This document shows, piece after piece, positions 10,600 to 18,832 of a DNA stretch of 64,000 nucleotides (the stretch's first letter is position 1; each line of letters starts with the position of its first letter). Source of the DNA: Zeimonas sp003577305 (GTDB lineage Bacteria; Pseudomonadota; Gammaproteobacteria; Burkholderiales; Burkholderiaceae_E); NCBI GenBank assembly GCA_030263385.1, contig SZOX01000001.1, positions 1-64,000 on the forward strand. Reading direction: 5' to 3'. Position numbers and translations under genes: made by a program. The notes beneath the pieces were generated by a model. That model was not told the DNA's origin. It saw nothing but the letters and a program-made list of their open reading frames with translations, and ran no database searches.

Positions 10600-11170
10600 A
10601 GCAACTCCTTGATTTATATGACTTAACTTCCGAAGAAGAGCTGCCGTTACTCACATCGTTATACACATTCGCAGTGGATTTCGATGGAACGAGCGCAGAA
10701 AAGTGGCCCGGACGAGGAAAAGGCGCGGTGGTGGGCGCTCCGTCGCACCGCTGCGACACGGGCCGACTATGGTGCAAGCAAGGACGCAGGGGCGCCCGCC
10801 TGCGCAGAGGACGCGCAGGCACACCTTGCGCCGTTGGGGCGCGCGGTGTTCGCGATCTAGGGGGTGTTGGTGGCATCGGGCAATCTCCTATGTTCTTGGA
10901 GCCGCCGTGCCGGAGAGCCATCTGCTGAACCTTGCCCACCGATACGGCGGCAAGGCGCGGTGCGAAACCGCAACGACGTGCCGCTTCCTACTGGAAGCGC
11001 CACCACTGAGCAACGTTGATCGGAGCGATGCGGTTCATTGGCAAACCGAAGTTCAGCTAACCGGAAGATGCGTGTGCAAGCAGAGCTGCCCACAGCAGCT
11101 TCATAACCTGGCCATATTACCACGCCACCCCTGGTAGCCGTCCACCATTGCTAAGCGCAAGGGCAACCAG
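10600..11170. other. Gene-free junction between backbone and accessory DNA
   Basis: About 570 nt without a convincing gene. Base composition drops just upstream of trpG (10600-10680) compared with the trp genes. I see no tRNA end, no integrase remnant and no terminal inverted repeat of a known IS. This stretch holds the left boundary of the accessory region. Confidence 0.5.
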
Positions 11171-11320
11171 TTACTGCACGTTGGCGAACATGTCGATCTT
11201 CGGCCAGCCGAGCAGCTTGGCGCTGCCGTGCAGCAGGACCAGCCATGCACTGACGATGCGCAACAGCGAAAGCGCTTCGGGCGCCCAGCGGTTGGCGAGC
11301 GCGGCCGCATCCGGGGCTGT
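11171..11320 (-). pseudogene. DoxX-family membrane protein remnant
   Basis: On the minus strand the frame ending with the stop at 11171 reads ALSLLRIVSAWLVLLHGSAK, then LLGWPKIDMFANVQ. This is the conserved first transmembrane segment and HG-x-x-K-L-G motif of DoxX-family proteins. The frame stops right after FANVQ, where intact DoxX continues for about 90 residues, and no start codon is evident upstream. I read it as a truncated remnant left by rearrangement. Confidence 0.5.
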
Positions 11321-11473
11321 CGTACCTGGGGCTGTAGGGCGCGCCAGGCGCCGCAGCGGGCCGGCCGCTGCATCGCCTCGCGCACCCGGTCGGGCCGGTC
11401 GCTGACGACCAGTTGGCAGGCCAGCTCTCCGGGATGCAGGGGCGCAAGGTATCGGCGCCGCACCCGACGGCGA

Positions 11474-12133
11474 TCAAGGGTGAACCTGCCCAACCTCGGA
11501 ACTCACCTGGACACTGCCGATCGAGGGCATCCTCTTATTGAGCAGCGCAAGATCTCTCTCGCGCCGATCTTCGACCGTGATCTTCTGTGCCTTCCACTCG
11601 CGCAGGTCCAGATTGAGTTGACCGATGTAGGTCGCCTGCCCGGGCTTGATGACAAACCGGTAGCTGAAGGGACGCTTCGGGCTGTACTCGGTACCACCGC
11701 TTGCCTCAGCTCGGTCTCTGAGCTGCCATGTATAGAACTCGTACGCACCAGGTGGCAGGCGGAGAGATGCAACGCGCCCGGCCGTTGCGCCTTCCCATAG
11801 GTCAAGCGGTTCGGCCGAGCTTGGCCCCTTGACCACGACCTCCTGGCCGCCGCCAGCGCGTGCAGTTGCTCTCGATGCACCGCGTGCATGCTGAAGCACC
11901 GATTCGAAGTACGGTCGAGCAATCACAGCTTCGCGCTCTTCTGGAGCGAGCGCGCGGATCCGGTACTCGAAGCTGGAAATCTTCTCAAGCGGTTCACCCG
12001 ACAAGGTCAGCGACACGATCAAGAGCCCTTCCGGTTGCCCTGGGGTCAGAGCGTACCCAGTAGGAAGATCGGACGTGGCTGCGCAGCCTGTCAGGCTCAA
12101 CGCGACCAGGGTTGGAAACAGCATTTGCTTCAT
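11474..12133 (-). CDS. Putative lipoprotein, unknown function
   Basis: 219 residues from the ATG at 12133, preceded by AAGGGAG. The N-terminus (MKQMLFPTLVALSLTGCAAT) is a clear lipoprotein signal with the cysteine at residue 17. The mature part contains alternating strands and a stretch, FVIKPGQATYIGQLNLDLRE, suggesting a carboxypeptidase-regulatory-like or transthyretin-like fold. No family name can be assigned. It lies downstream of a LysR gene on the same strand (67 bp gap), so expression could be linked. Confidence 0.7.
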   Translation of the reverse strand: MKQMLFPTLVALSLTGCAATSDLPTGYALTPGQPEGLLIVSLTLSGEPLEKISSFEYRIRALAPEEREAVIARPYFESVLQHARGASRATARAGGGQEVVVKGPSSAEPLDLWEGATAGRVASLRLPPGAYEFYTWQLRDRAEASGGTEYSPKRPFSYRFVIKPGQATYIGQLNLDLREWKAQKITVEDRRERDLALLNKRMPSIGSVQVSSEVGQVHP

Positions 12134-12200
12134 GAGGACTCCCTTCCTTCTCTGTGATTGAATCGCTGGTATCCAATGTCCATCCGTGGACGAACGGACG

Positions 12201-13109
12201 TCACGGCGTCGGCTCCCCCTCTTTAGACCCAAAGGTCTCGCGCGCACGCGCGAGGAATCGCTTCATTGACGCAGACGGTTCGCCTTGCCGGCGAAGCAGG
12301 TAGGTCGACAGCGTGGGAGCTGTACCTACCAGGGGGCGGATCGCGATGTCGGAGCGCTGGAGGGTTTGCACCTGCGAGGCGATGGCGAAACTGATGCCGT
12401 AACCCGCCCCTACTAGAGTGAGCATTACGCCCAAGCTAGTCACGTGGTCGACAACCTTGGGCTCTACCGATGCACCTTCAAGCACAGCCTGGATCTGGTG
12501 GTGACAGCCCGAGTCCGCCTCTGGATGACACAGCACCACCGGAAACTTCAGCGCGTCGTCCAGCCTGACCTGGCCGTGGATCAACAATGGATGGCGCGCC
12601 GGCACAACCACAGACAGAGGATCGGTCCAAACCGCCTCGGCGACGAGCCCGTCGTTGACCGCATTGGACAGGGCAAAGCCAACGTCCAGCAGGTCGTTGT
12701 GCAGACCCTTGAGCTGCTGACGAAACGGCATCTCGAACACACGTATCTCAAGCTCAGGCTCTTGCTCACGGCTGCGCGCGAGCAGAGTGGCGATGCGCGG
12801 CTGGGCCAAGCTGTCACAGATGGCGATGCGCAAATAGCCCTGGTAGCCTTGCGCCGCCCCCTTGGTGGCCTGGATTGCCTGGTCCACCGTCGCAAGCACG
12901 CGCCTGCTTTCGCTCAACAGTACCTGACCTGCCCAGGTCAATCGCGTCTGGCGCGTACTTCGATCAAACAATTGCACGCCAAGCAGGTCTTCAAGATCCC
13001 GCATCGCGCGCGACACCGGCGACTGCTCTATACCCAAGCGCTCCGCCGCACGCGCGAAATGCAGTTCCTCCGCCGCGACGACAAAATAGCGCATCAATCT
13101 GAGTTCCAT
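12201..13109 (-). CDS. LysR-family transcriptional regulator
   Basis: 302 residues. The N-terminal winged helix (residues 1-60, EELHFARAAERLGIEQSPVS) is a standard LysR HTH. The rest is a periplasmic-binding-protein-like effector domain. The start at 13109 has AGGAGG at a slightly long spacing. It shares features with the second LysR gene at 37.6 kb, including a PxxLCHPEADSGC-type motif, so the two appear related. The effector is unknown. Its position between a metal two-component system and a lipoprotein gene does not settle its target. Confidence 0.88.
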   Translation of the reverse strand: MELRLMRYFVVAAEELHFARAAERLGIEQSPVSRAMRDLEDLLGVQLFDRSTRQTRLTWAGQVLLSESRRVLATVDQAIQATKGAAQGYQGYLRIAICDSLAQPRIATLLARSREQEPELEIRVFEMPFRQQLKGLHNDLLDVGFALSNAVNDGLVAEAVWTDPLSVVVPARHPLLIHGQVRLDDALKFPVVLCHPEADSGCHHQIQAVLEGASVEPKVVDHVTSLGVMLTLVGAGYGISFAIASQVQTLQRSDIAIRPLVGTAPTLSTYLLRRQGEPSASMKRFLARARETFGSKEGEPTP

Positions 13110-13249
13110 GGCGGCGGCCTCCTGTTCTCGTTGTTCGCTTGCCTGCGGCAGACCACGGCGTTGCTCGCCATGCCGTCGCTACCCAACGCCATCAAACTGC
13201 TGGAGCTGAGAGGCTTCATAGGTGCGGGTGCCATGCACTGCCTCTCTAA

Positions 13250-14626
13250 TCAGGCCGGGGAGGCGGACGATTCGGCTGTGCGGGTAGCCTTGACCGAACC
13301 CGAAAGTCCGTCCTCATCCATCAGGGTCATGCCGATCGAGGAAATTCCACCCGACGATGCAGCCAACGGCCGCCCACCATGCATGCGCGCAATCGCCGCC
13401 ACAATGGACAGCCCAAGCCCATGATTGCGACGAGCGTCGCTGCGCGAGGGATCTGCGCGGTAGAAGCGGTCGAATAGGCGTGGAAGGTCTTCAGAACCGA
13501 TCGTGGCGCCTTTATTCACCACCTTCAGCACGACTTCTCCAGAAGACGCCTTCGAGATTTCCACTCGTATAGTGGATCCGCGTTGCCCGTAGCGCGTGGC
13601 ATTGCTGATCAGGTTGGACAGCGCGCGCTGCAGCAAAGGAGTGTCGAAGCTTCCGTCGGCATCACCGGCAATCTCGAGCCCCAGACCGGCGTCGGCGAGG
13701 GACGCTTCGTGGTAGTTCGACACCTGTCTCGCCAGCGCTGCCAGGCTCGGTGTTGGCGTACGTCGTGCCGTAACGCCGCGGTCGGCCTGTGACAGAAAAA
13801 GCATATCGTGGACGATGCCGGCGATGCGCTGCAGTTCTTCCAGGTTCGATCCGAGCACATCGCGCAACTCACTGGCATCGCGCGCCTTGCGCAGCGCCAG
13901 CTCTGTGCTGCCGATCAGCGTCGTCAGCGGCGTGCAAAGCTCGTGCGCGACATCGGCATTGAAGCCCTCCAGTTGCTCGTAGGCCAGCTCCAACCTACCG
14001 AGAAGGCCGTTGAACTGTGTGATTAGTGGTTCAAGTTCGTCCGGCTGAGCAGATCCGTCCAGCCGACGATGCAAGGTATCGGCCGCAAGCCGTCGAGTCT
14101 GCTCTACCAGATCACGCAGCGGTTGCAGGCTAAGACGAACAAGCAGGAAGCCGCCGACCGACACGAACAGCGTCCCTGCAAGGGCGGCCACTGCGAGCGT
14201 GAATCCGAGGCGACGCAACAGCGCGACATCGTCGCGAATGTCGAGCGTCAGGAGGGCGACCAGCGGATCTTGATTGGAAGTTCGGACAGGCGAAGTGAAC
14301 CGCACCGAGCGAACAGAGTTGGCCGGCGCAGGCCGTGCGTACAACACCGAGCCATCGGAACGCGTGAGCGAGAGAGCCATGTCGGCATGGCCGATGAAGA
14401 ACTCGTCGAGCTTGTGCTTCAGCGTGCTTATGTCTTCGTCGGACTCGGCAAGCAGATGGCGCAACTGCGCCTCTTTCTGCTGCAGGTCGTCGATTTGGCG
14501 TGCCTCGAACCCTACCTGCGCGGCGCCATAGACCGCGGCACAGACCGCGATCAGACCGACCAGACTCTGCAGTGCCAGCCAATAGGAGAGCCGGCGGCCA
14601 AGTGATCCAATGCGGCTGCGGCTCAT
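13250..14626 (-). CDS. Heavy-metal sensor histidine kinase (CzcS/CusS-like)
   Basis: 458 residues in the inner membrane. The order is TM1 (about 13-35), a periplasmic sensor segment, TM2 (about 150-172), HAMP, HisKA with the phospho-accepting His in FNADVAHELCTPLTTLIG (about residue 230), and an HATPase domain with N, G1 and G2 boxes (SNLISNATRYG; HGLGLSIV). This architecture is typical of heavy-metal sensor kinases. It overlaps its response regulator by 4 nt, so the pair is translationally coupled. Location beside czc genes suggests Zn/Cd/Co sensing, an inference. Confidence 0.92.
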   Translation of the reverse strand: MSRSRIGSLGRRLSYWLALQSLVGLIAVCAAVYGAAQVGFEARQIDDLQQKEAQLRHLLAESDEDISTLKHKLDEFFIGHADMALSLTRSDGSVLYARPAPANSVRSVRFTSPVRTSNQDPLVALLTLDIRDDVALLRRLGFTLAVAALAGTLFVSVGGFLLVRLSLQPLRDLVEQTRRLAADTLHRRLDGSAQPDELEPLITQFNGLLGRLELAYEQLEGFNADVAHELCTPLTTLIGSTELALRKARDASELRDVLGSNLEELQRIAGIVHDMLFLSQADRGVTARRTPTPSLAALARQVSNYHEASLADAGLGLEIAGDADGSFDTPLLQRALSNLISNATRYGQRGSTIRVEISKASSGEVVLKVVNKGATIGSEDLPRLFDRFYRADPSRSDARRNHGLGLSIVAAIARMHGGRPLAASSGGISSIGMTLMDEDGLSGSVKATRTAESSASPA

Positions 14627-15309
14627 TGCTCGCGAAGCTCCAGCACGTAGCCCATACCGCGCACCGTGTGCAGCAAAGTGCGCTCAAACGGACCATCAAT
14701 CTTGTTCCGCAGACGGCGAACGGCAACGTCAATGACGTTCGTCGCGCTGTCGAAGTTCATGTCCCAAACCTGCTCAGCGATCTCGGTGCGTGAGAGCACC
14801 TCCCCCTGTCGGCGCAGGAACAGTGCAAGCAGACTGAACTCCTGAGCGGTGAGTTCCAACCGGCGGCCAGCCCGAACCGCCCTGCGGCGCATCAGGTCGA
14901 TCTCAAGGTCCGCCAGACCAAGCACGGTCGTGTTGCCTACTTCGCGCGCCGGTTGTGCGCGACGCAGAAGCACTTGGATGCGCGCGAGCAGTTCAGAGAA
15001 GGCGAACGGCTTGACAAGGTAGTCGTCAGCACCGCTCTGCAAGCCTCGCACACGATCTTCGACACGCACGCGTGCAGTGAGCATCAAGACCGGGGTCTGC
15101 TTTGTCTGTCGCAGCGCAGCCAACAGGCTCAGACCGTCGATACCTGGCAGCATCCCGTCCAGCACGATTAGCTCGTAGTCGAACTCCATTGCCAAGTGAA
15201 GCCCATCGACGCCGTTGTGAGCGACATCCACCACGAAGCCTTCTTCCGTCAGCCCCTTACGCAGGTACTCGGCCAGCTTGATCTCGTCCTCGACGACCAG
15301 CAGCTTCAT
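14623..15309 (-). CDS. Heavy-metal response regulator (CzcR/CusR-like, OmpR family)
   Basis: 228 residues from the ATG at 15309. It has a receiver domain with acidic pocket EDE (residues 7-9), phospho-acceptor Asp51 in LIVLDGMLPGIDG and Lys near 101, then a winged-helix DNA-binding domain (about 130-225, ending HTVRGMGYVLELREQ). These regulators typically bind palindromic TGACA/TGTCA-type sites. The 16-bp palindromes at 25104 and 36167 in this window are candidate targets. It is transcribed divergently from a small DUF4148 gene. Confidence 0.93.
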   Translation of the reverse strand: MKLLVVEDEIKLAEYLRKGLTEEGFVVDVAHNGVDGLHLAMEFDYELIVLDGMLPGIDGLSLLAALRQTKQTPVLMLTARVRVEDRVRGLQSGADDYLVKPFAFSELLARIQVLLRRAQPAREVGNTTVLGLADLEIDLMRRRAVRAGRRLELTAQEFSLLALFLRRQGEVLSRTEIAEQVWDMNFDSATNVIDVAVRRLRNKIDGPFERTLLHTVRGMGYVLELREQ

Positions 15310-15455
15310 CGTCCCTCGGCTCCCGCGCGGCACCGCGACAACCTGTCCGAACTGTCATCAGTCGGACCCACTTCTGTTGGCACGCGATTTCTACATTGGC
15401 AGGCATCCCCCAGCAGGCTGCTGACGGGACCCCTGCCAGCAAAGGAACCGACACC

Positions 15456-15794
15456 ATGCGCTTTAGCCACCCCACCCTTGCTGCTCTCGCAGCCACCGCC
15501 GCCCTCGCTTTGCCCGGCTTTGCACAGGCCGATTCGCCGTATCACCCCGCGAACGGCGAAGTCGGGTTCACCTACCATCCGGAGCACTTCAAGAGCACCA
15601 AGTCCCGCGCCGAAGTGATCGCCGAGGTCGAAGCCGCACGCAAGGACGGAACGCTGGCCTTGATCCAACGAGGTGCGCCCTTGCCTGTGAAGAGCACCGG
15701 TCCTGCCAAGACACGCCAGCAGGTCATCGACGAGATGCGGAACGAGCCGCCCGAACAACGGCGCGCACGCATGGAGATGATGGTCGGCCCCTGA
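15456..15794 (+). CDS. DUF4148-family periplasmic protein
   Basis: 112 residues from the ATG at 15456 (AAAGGA upstream). A cleavable signal peptide ends at AQA (about residue 25). The mature part has two TRQQVIDE/SRAEVIAEVEAAR repeats typical of DUF4148 proteins, which are small periplasmic proteins common in Burkholderiales. It is divergent from the metal response regulator across 146 bp, so it may be a target of that system. Function unknown. Confidence 0.8.
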   Translation: MRFSHPTLAALAATAALALPGFAQADSPYHPANGEVGFTYHPEHFKSTKSRAEVIAEVEAARKDGTLALIQRGAPLPVKSTGPAKTRQQVIDEMRNEPPEQRRARMEMMVGP

Positions 15795-15808
15795 GATACT
15801 GGCGTCTT

Positions 15809-16054
15809 CTAGTGGTGGCGCGGATTGCTCTTGTTGGAGCCTCCGCGCCGCTTCTGCTTTCCGGCAACTCGACCCGCTGTCAAGCGGTCCTGAAGCTGCT
15901 GGCTGTAGCTGCGCGGGGGCGTTGCCGGCGGAGGTGGATGCCGCTTGCGCCAGTAGCTGTACACAAGCCAAGCCACCACGCCGGCAACAAGAAAGCCCAG
16001 CCAGATCAGTGCGATTGTCTGAGCCAGGTCCTTGTCGAGCAGATGTCTGCGCAT
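15809..16054 (-). CDS. Small single-pass membrane protein
   Basis: 81 residues. The ATG at 16054 is preceded by GAGGGGGG. One hydrophobic segment (about residues 10-34, ALIWLGFLVAGVVAWLVYSY) is followed by a basic, proline- and arginine-rich tail, so the C-terminus probably faces the cytoplasm. No family is recognised. It lies at the downstream end of the eptA gene group. A longer in-frame start at 16147 lacks a good ribosome-binding site. Confidence 0.6.
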   Translation of the reverse strand: MRRHLLDKDLAQTIALIWLGFLVAGVVAWLVYSYWRKRHPPPPATPPRSYSQQLQDRLTAGRVAGKQKRRGGSNKSNPRHH

Positions 16055-16262
16055 CCCCCCTCCTCGTGCTGCGCTCGCGCTCGACGGAGCGCCAAGCGCG
16101 CGCGCGCCAACTGCCGAGAACGCCGCCGTCCACGTGACACCGACCAAGACCTGCCGCAGGGCCGCACGTAGGCGGCACTCGAACCTGGTGTCCGAAGCTT
16201 GACTTCGTCCGGGCTGAGGTCCGGCCAGGGAGAGCCGCGGTCACGCCTAGGGCCACGCGGGA

Positions 16263-16634
16263 CTACTTGAGCGTGAACCGTGCCGCAACGGCTGGCTTGC
16301 CGTTGAGAGCCACGTCCGCCAGCACCTTTGTGCCGGCACCGAGCTTGAAACTTCCCTTCGCTTCGAGCTTGTCGCCAGCGAGCGTCAAGGGTGCCTCGGT
16401 CTTGTCGCTCCCGTTGAATACCGTCACCTTGCCAGTGGCACTGGTCAGCTTCATTGGCTTACCGTGGTCGCTGACGTGGATCACAATCAGGTCGGATTTG
16501 GCGACAAGCTCCATGTCACCGGTCTTGGTCTCGACGACCACGCCACCATGCTGGGGCTTGTGATCATCTGCAGCGTGGACCGGCGCCGCGGCGACGATGG
16601 CAGCGACGAGGGTCGCGAATGCATAGCTCTTCAT
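16263..16634 (-). CDS. Small periplasmic protein of the metal-resistance cluster
   Basis: 123 residues. A signal peptide (MKSYAFATLVAAIVAAAPVHA) is followed by DDHKPQHGGVVVE, a His-containing segment that may bind metal, and a beta-rich domain. The ATG at 16634 overlaps the eptA stop by one base (TGATG), so translation is coupled. Similar small proteins occur beside czc/cus genes, but I cannot name a family. Metal binding is inferred from the DDHKPQHGG stretch and its context. Confidence 0.75.
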   Translation of the reverse strand: MKSYAFATLVAAIVAAAPVHAADDHKPQHGGVVVETKTGDMELVAKSDLIVIHVSDHGKPMKLTSATGKVTVFNGSDKTEAPLTLAGDKLEAKGSFKLGAGTKVLADVALNGKPAVAARFTLK

Positions 16635-18316
16635 CACGTCTTCTCCTTTCGACTATCGACTGAGATAGCCGGTTGCGTGGGAACGCGACAGGCAGCGAAC
16701 ACGTCCGCCTGAGCGCGGTACACAGCGGCTCGGACACCGGAAATGCCCAAGACCGAGTGGTACAGGTTGTCGTGCGACAGGGAAGAGGTCCGTTGCATCA
16801 AGCAGCCACGGTCCAGCCCGAGGCGCCCGAGCGTGGCCTCCGGCAGCCAAGCCATAAACGGCACTTCCTTCTGGTAAGGCGGTGCGAAGTCATAGGGCAT
16901 GCCATGCAGAAAGATCCCGCTCTCGCCGAGCGACTCGCCGTGATCGGATACGAACATCAGCGCCGTGTCGGCTCGGTTGGAGTTCGCGCTCAGGCTCGTG
17001 ATTGCCCAATCAAGCACGTGGTCTGTGTAGACGAGCGCGTTGTCGTAGGCGTTGACGACGGAAGCCGGATCGCAGCGGTCCAGAGCGTTGGTGCTGCACA
17101 CAGGGGCGAAGCGCTCGAAAGTCGGGGGATAACGGCGGTAGTAAGCCGGTCCGTGCTGGCCTTTCATGTGCAGCACAATGACCGTGTCGCGTTCGACTGC
17201 CGCGAGGCGCTGATCCAGTCGATCGAGTAGCACCTCGTCGAAGCAGCCTTCGACGCCACAACCAGCATCCGAGGCAAGGCTCGCAGCATCAACAACCTGA
17301 ACGCGGTCGCACACGCCCTTGCACCCGGAGTTGTTGTCGATCCACCAAACGTCCAATCCCGCGCGCTGCAGCGCATCGAGCAGACTCTCGCGACGGTAGG
17401 CCAGACCGTCGGCGTATGCCGCCCGGCCGACGTCCATGAACATGCAGGGCAGTGAGGTGGCCGTCGCCGTGCCGCAGGCTTCAGCCGTACCGAAATTGAT
17501 AAGGTCGGGGCGCGCCGCCAGCATCGGCGTCGTCGGACGGCCGTACCCGTTCAAGGACAGGCTGGCGGCACGAGTGGTCTCGCCGATGACGAGCACCAGC
17601 ACCAGTGGCCGGCCTGCTTGTTCAACGCCAGAAAGGCGCGCCGCATCGGCCGCCGCAAGCACGAACTCGCGGGGCGCATTGATTCGCGCACGAGCAAAGC
17701 CATGGGCTGCTGCCAGCAGGTTGATCGGTACCAACTGCGATCGCAAATCGCGATGGTTGCGAAACAGCGACGCATAGGACGCGAAGAAGCCCGTGAGGAG
17801 CAACGCCGAGACGCCAAGCAGCACTGTCAACGTCGCTGCCTTGTCGGCTAGCGCGCCGAGCAGACCGCGAGGCGTCAGCGGTATGCGAGAGAGAACCACG
17901 GCAGGAACGACGCCCAGGCCGAGCACCCAGACAAGCAACCCGGGGCTGAGCAGCTCGCCGACCTCGGCTGCATCCGTCTCCAGGACATTGCCGAACATCC
18001 CTCGATCGAACGCGATGCCGTAGCGGTTCATGAAATACGCCAGTGCCGCCGCAGCGACCAGGAGGCCGCACAACACCGGCTTTGCCGCGCGCCCCCAAGT
18101 CAACAGTTCGAGGCTCAGCCAGACCAGGACCAAAGCCAGTATCGGCAAGGTCAGCAGCCAGGCCGCACGATCGGCGCTCCAACCATCAACGGCCCGCCAC
18201 AGCGCGGACCAGAACGGCAGGTTCAACAGCCCGAGCATCCACAGCGCCACCGCGAGGTTGAACACCGGCAGGCGGATCGGTGTCCGAGGATGGAGCGGGA
18301 CTTCACGCCAACGCAT
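16634..18316 (-). CDS. eptA: Phosphoethanolamine-lipid A transferase (EptA/Mcr-related)
   Basis: 560 residues from the ATG at 18316, preceded by GGGGGAG. Five N-terminal membrane helices (about 20-180) are followed by a periplasmic sulfatase-fold domain. Key residues are visible: the nucleophile Thr in VIGETTRAASLSLNGYGRPT (about residue 247) and the metal ligands in FVSDHGESLGE (about 465). It would add phosphoethanolamine to lipid A, lowering surface charge. Family members are known for cationic peptide and polymyxin tolerance. It is coupled to the next small periplasmic gene and sits downstream of czc genes, so metal-responsive expression is likely but inferred. Confidence 0.9.
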   Translation of the reverse strand: MRWREVPLHPRTPIRLPVFNLAVALWMLGLLNLPFWSALWRAVDGWSADRAAWLLTLPILALVLVWLSLELLTWGRAAKPVLCGLLVAAAALAYFMNRYGIAFDRGMFGNVLETDAAEVGELLSPGLLVWVLGLGVVPAVVLSRIPLTPRGLLGALADKAATLTVLLGVSALLLTGFFASYASLFRNHRDLRSQLVPINLLAAAHGFARARINAPREFVLAAADAARLSGVEQAGRPLVLVLVIGETTRAASLSLNGYGRPTTPMLAARPDLINFGTAEACGTATATSLPCMFMDVGRAAYADGLAYRRESLLDALQRAGLDVWWIDNNSGCKGVCDRVQVVDAASLASDAGCGVEGCFDEVLLDRLDQRLAAVERDTVIVLHMKGQHGPAYYRRYPPTFERFAPVCSTNALDRCDPASVVNAYDNALVYTDHVLDWAITSLSANSNRADTALMFVSDHGESLGESGIFLHGMPYDFAPPYQKEVPFMAWLPEATLGRLGLDRGCLMQRTSSLSHDNLYHSVLGISGVRAAVYRAQADVFAACRVPTQPAISVDSRKEKT

Positions 18317-18490
18317 CGCTCCCCCTGGCCTGCACATCAACCGACCCGTCTGCCCCGTTCGACGGCGCCAATGGGCCGGGTGAATGCGGGAGCTGCCACG
18401 CCCTTCGTAGAGAGGCGTGCGCAGCATCGACCTTGGCGTGGCCGGTGCGCATCGGCAGTCGCTGGCAATGGCCGGCGGGCTGGCTTCGCA

Positions 18491-18832
18491 TCAGTGGATC
18501 GCCTCCGCCGACACGATGTCGACGACGTAGATCCAGCCAGCTCGTCGCTGCCCGGTTCTCCCTGCGGCGCGAATCGCGGCCACCAACTCGGCCACGTCCG
18601 CATCCTCGCAATGCAGCTCCAGCTTGAATTCGCGGGTGACCTCCTGTCCGAGGTCGACCGAGTAGTGGCGCTCGTCCTGGTCGATTGGCGCCAGCGAACC
18701 TTGCACGGCATAAACCGTCAGGTTGTGCTGACCCGCGTCGCCGGGCCGGGGCACCCACGCGCTGGTTGCCTTCACCGCCTCGATGACATCCGCGATGCGC
18801 GTGCGGTGGACATAGGCCTTGATTTCCTTCAT
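18491..18832 (-). CDS. PII-like protein of the CzcA-associated type
   Basis: 113 residues, the size of a PII subunit. The N-terminal strand MKEIKAYVHRTRIADVIEAV and the C-terminal GWIYVVDIVSAEAIH fit the PII ferredoxin-like fold. The T-loop region differs from GlnB (no uridylylation-type RGxxYxVDF). Its ATG overlaps the czcA stop by 4 nt. PII-like proteins next to RND metal pumps are recurrent, so a role in sensing or modulating the pump is plausible. No ligand can be assigned from sequence. Confidence 0.82.
   Translation of the reverse strand: MKEIKAYVHRTRIADVIEAVKATSAWVPRPGDAGQHNLTVYAVQGSLAPIDQDERHYSVDLGQEVTREFKLELHCEDADVAELVAAIRAAGRTGQRRAGWIYVVDIVSAEAIH

Noticed and set aside
10600..11100. 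A small gene upstream of trpG, or a trpL/trpE remnant
   Set aside because: No frame matches TrpE or a leader peptide, and no ribosome-binding site precedes the candidates.
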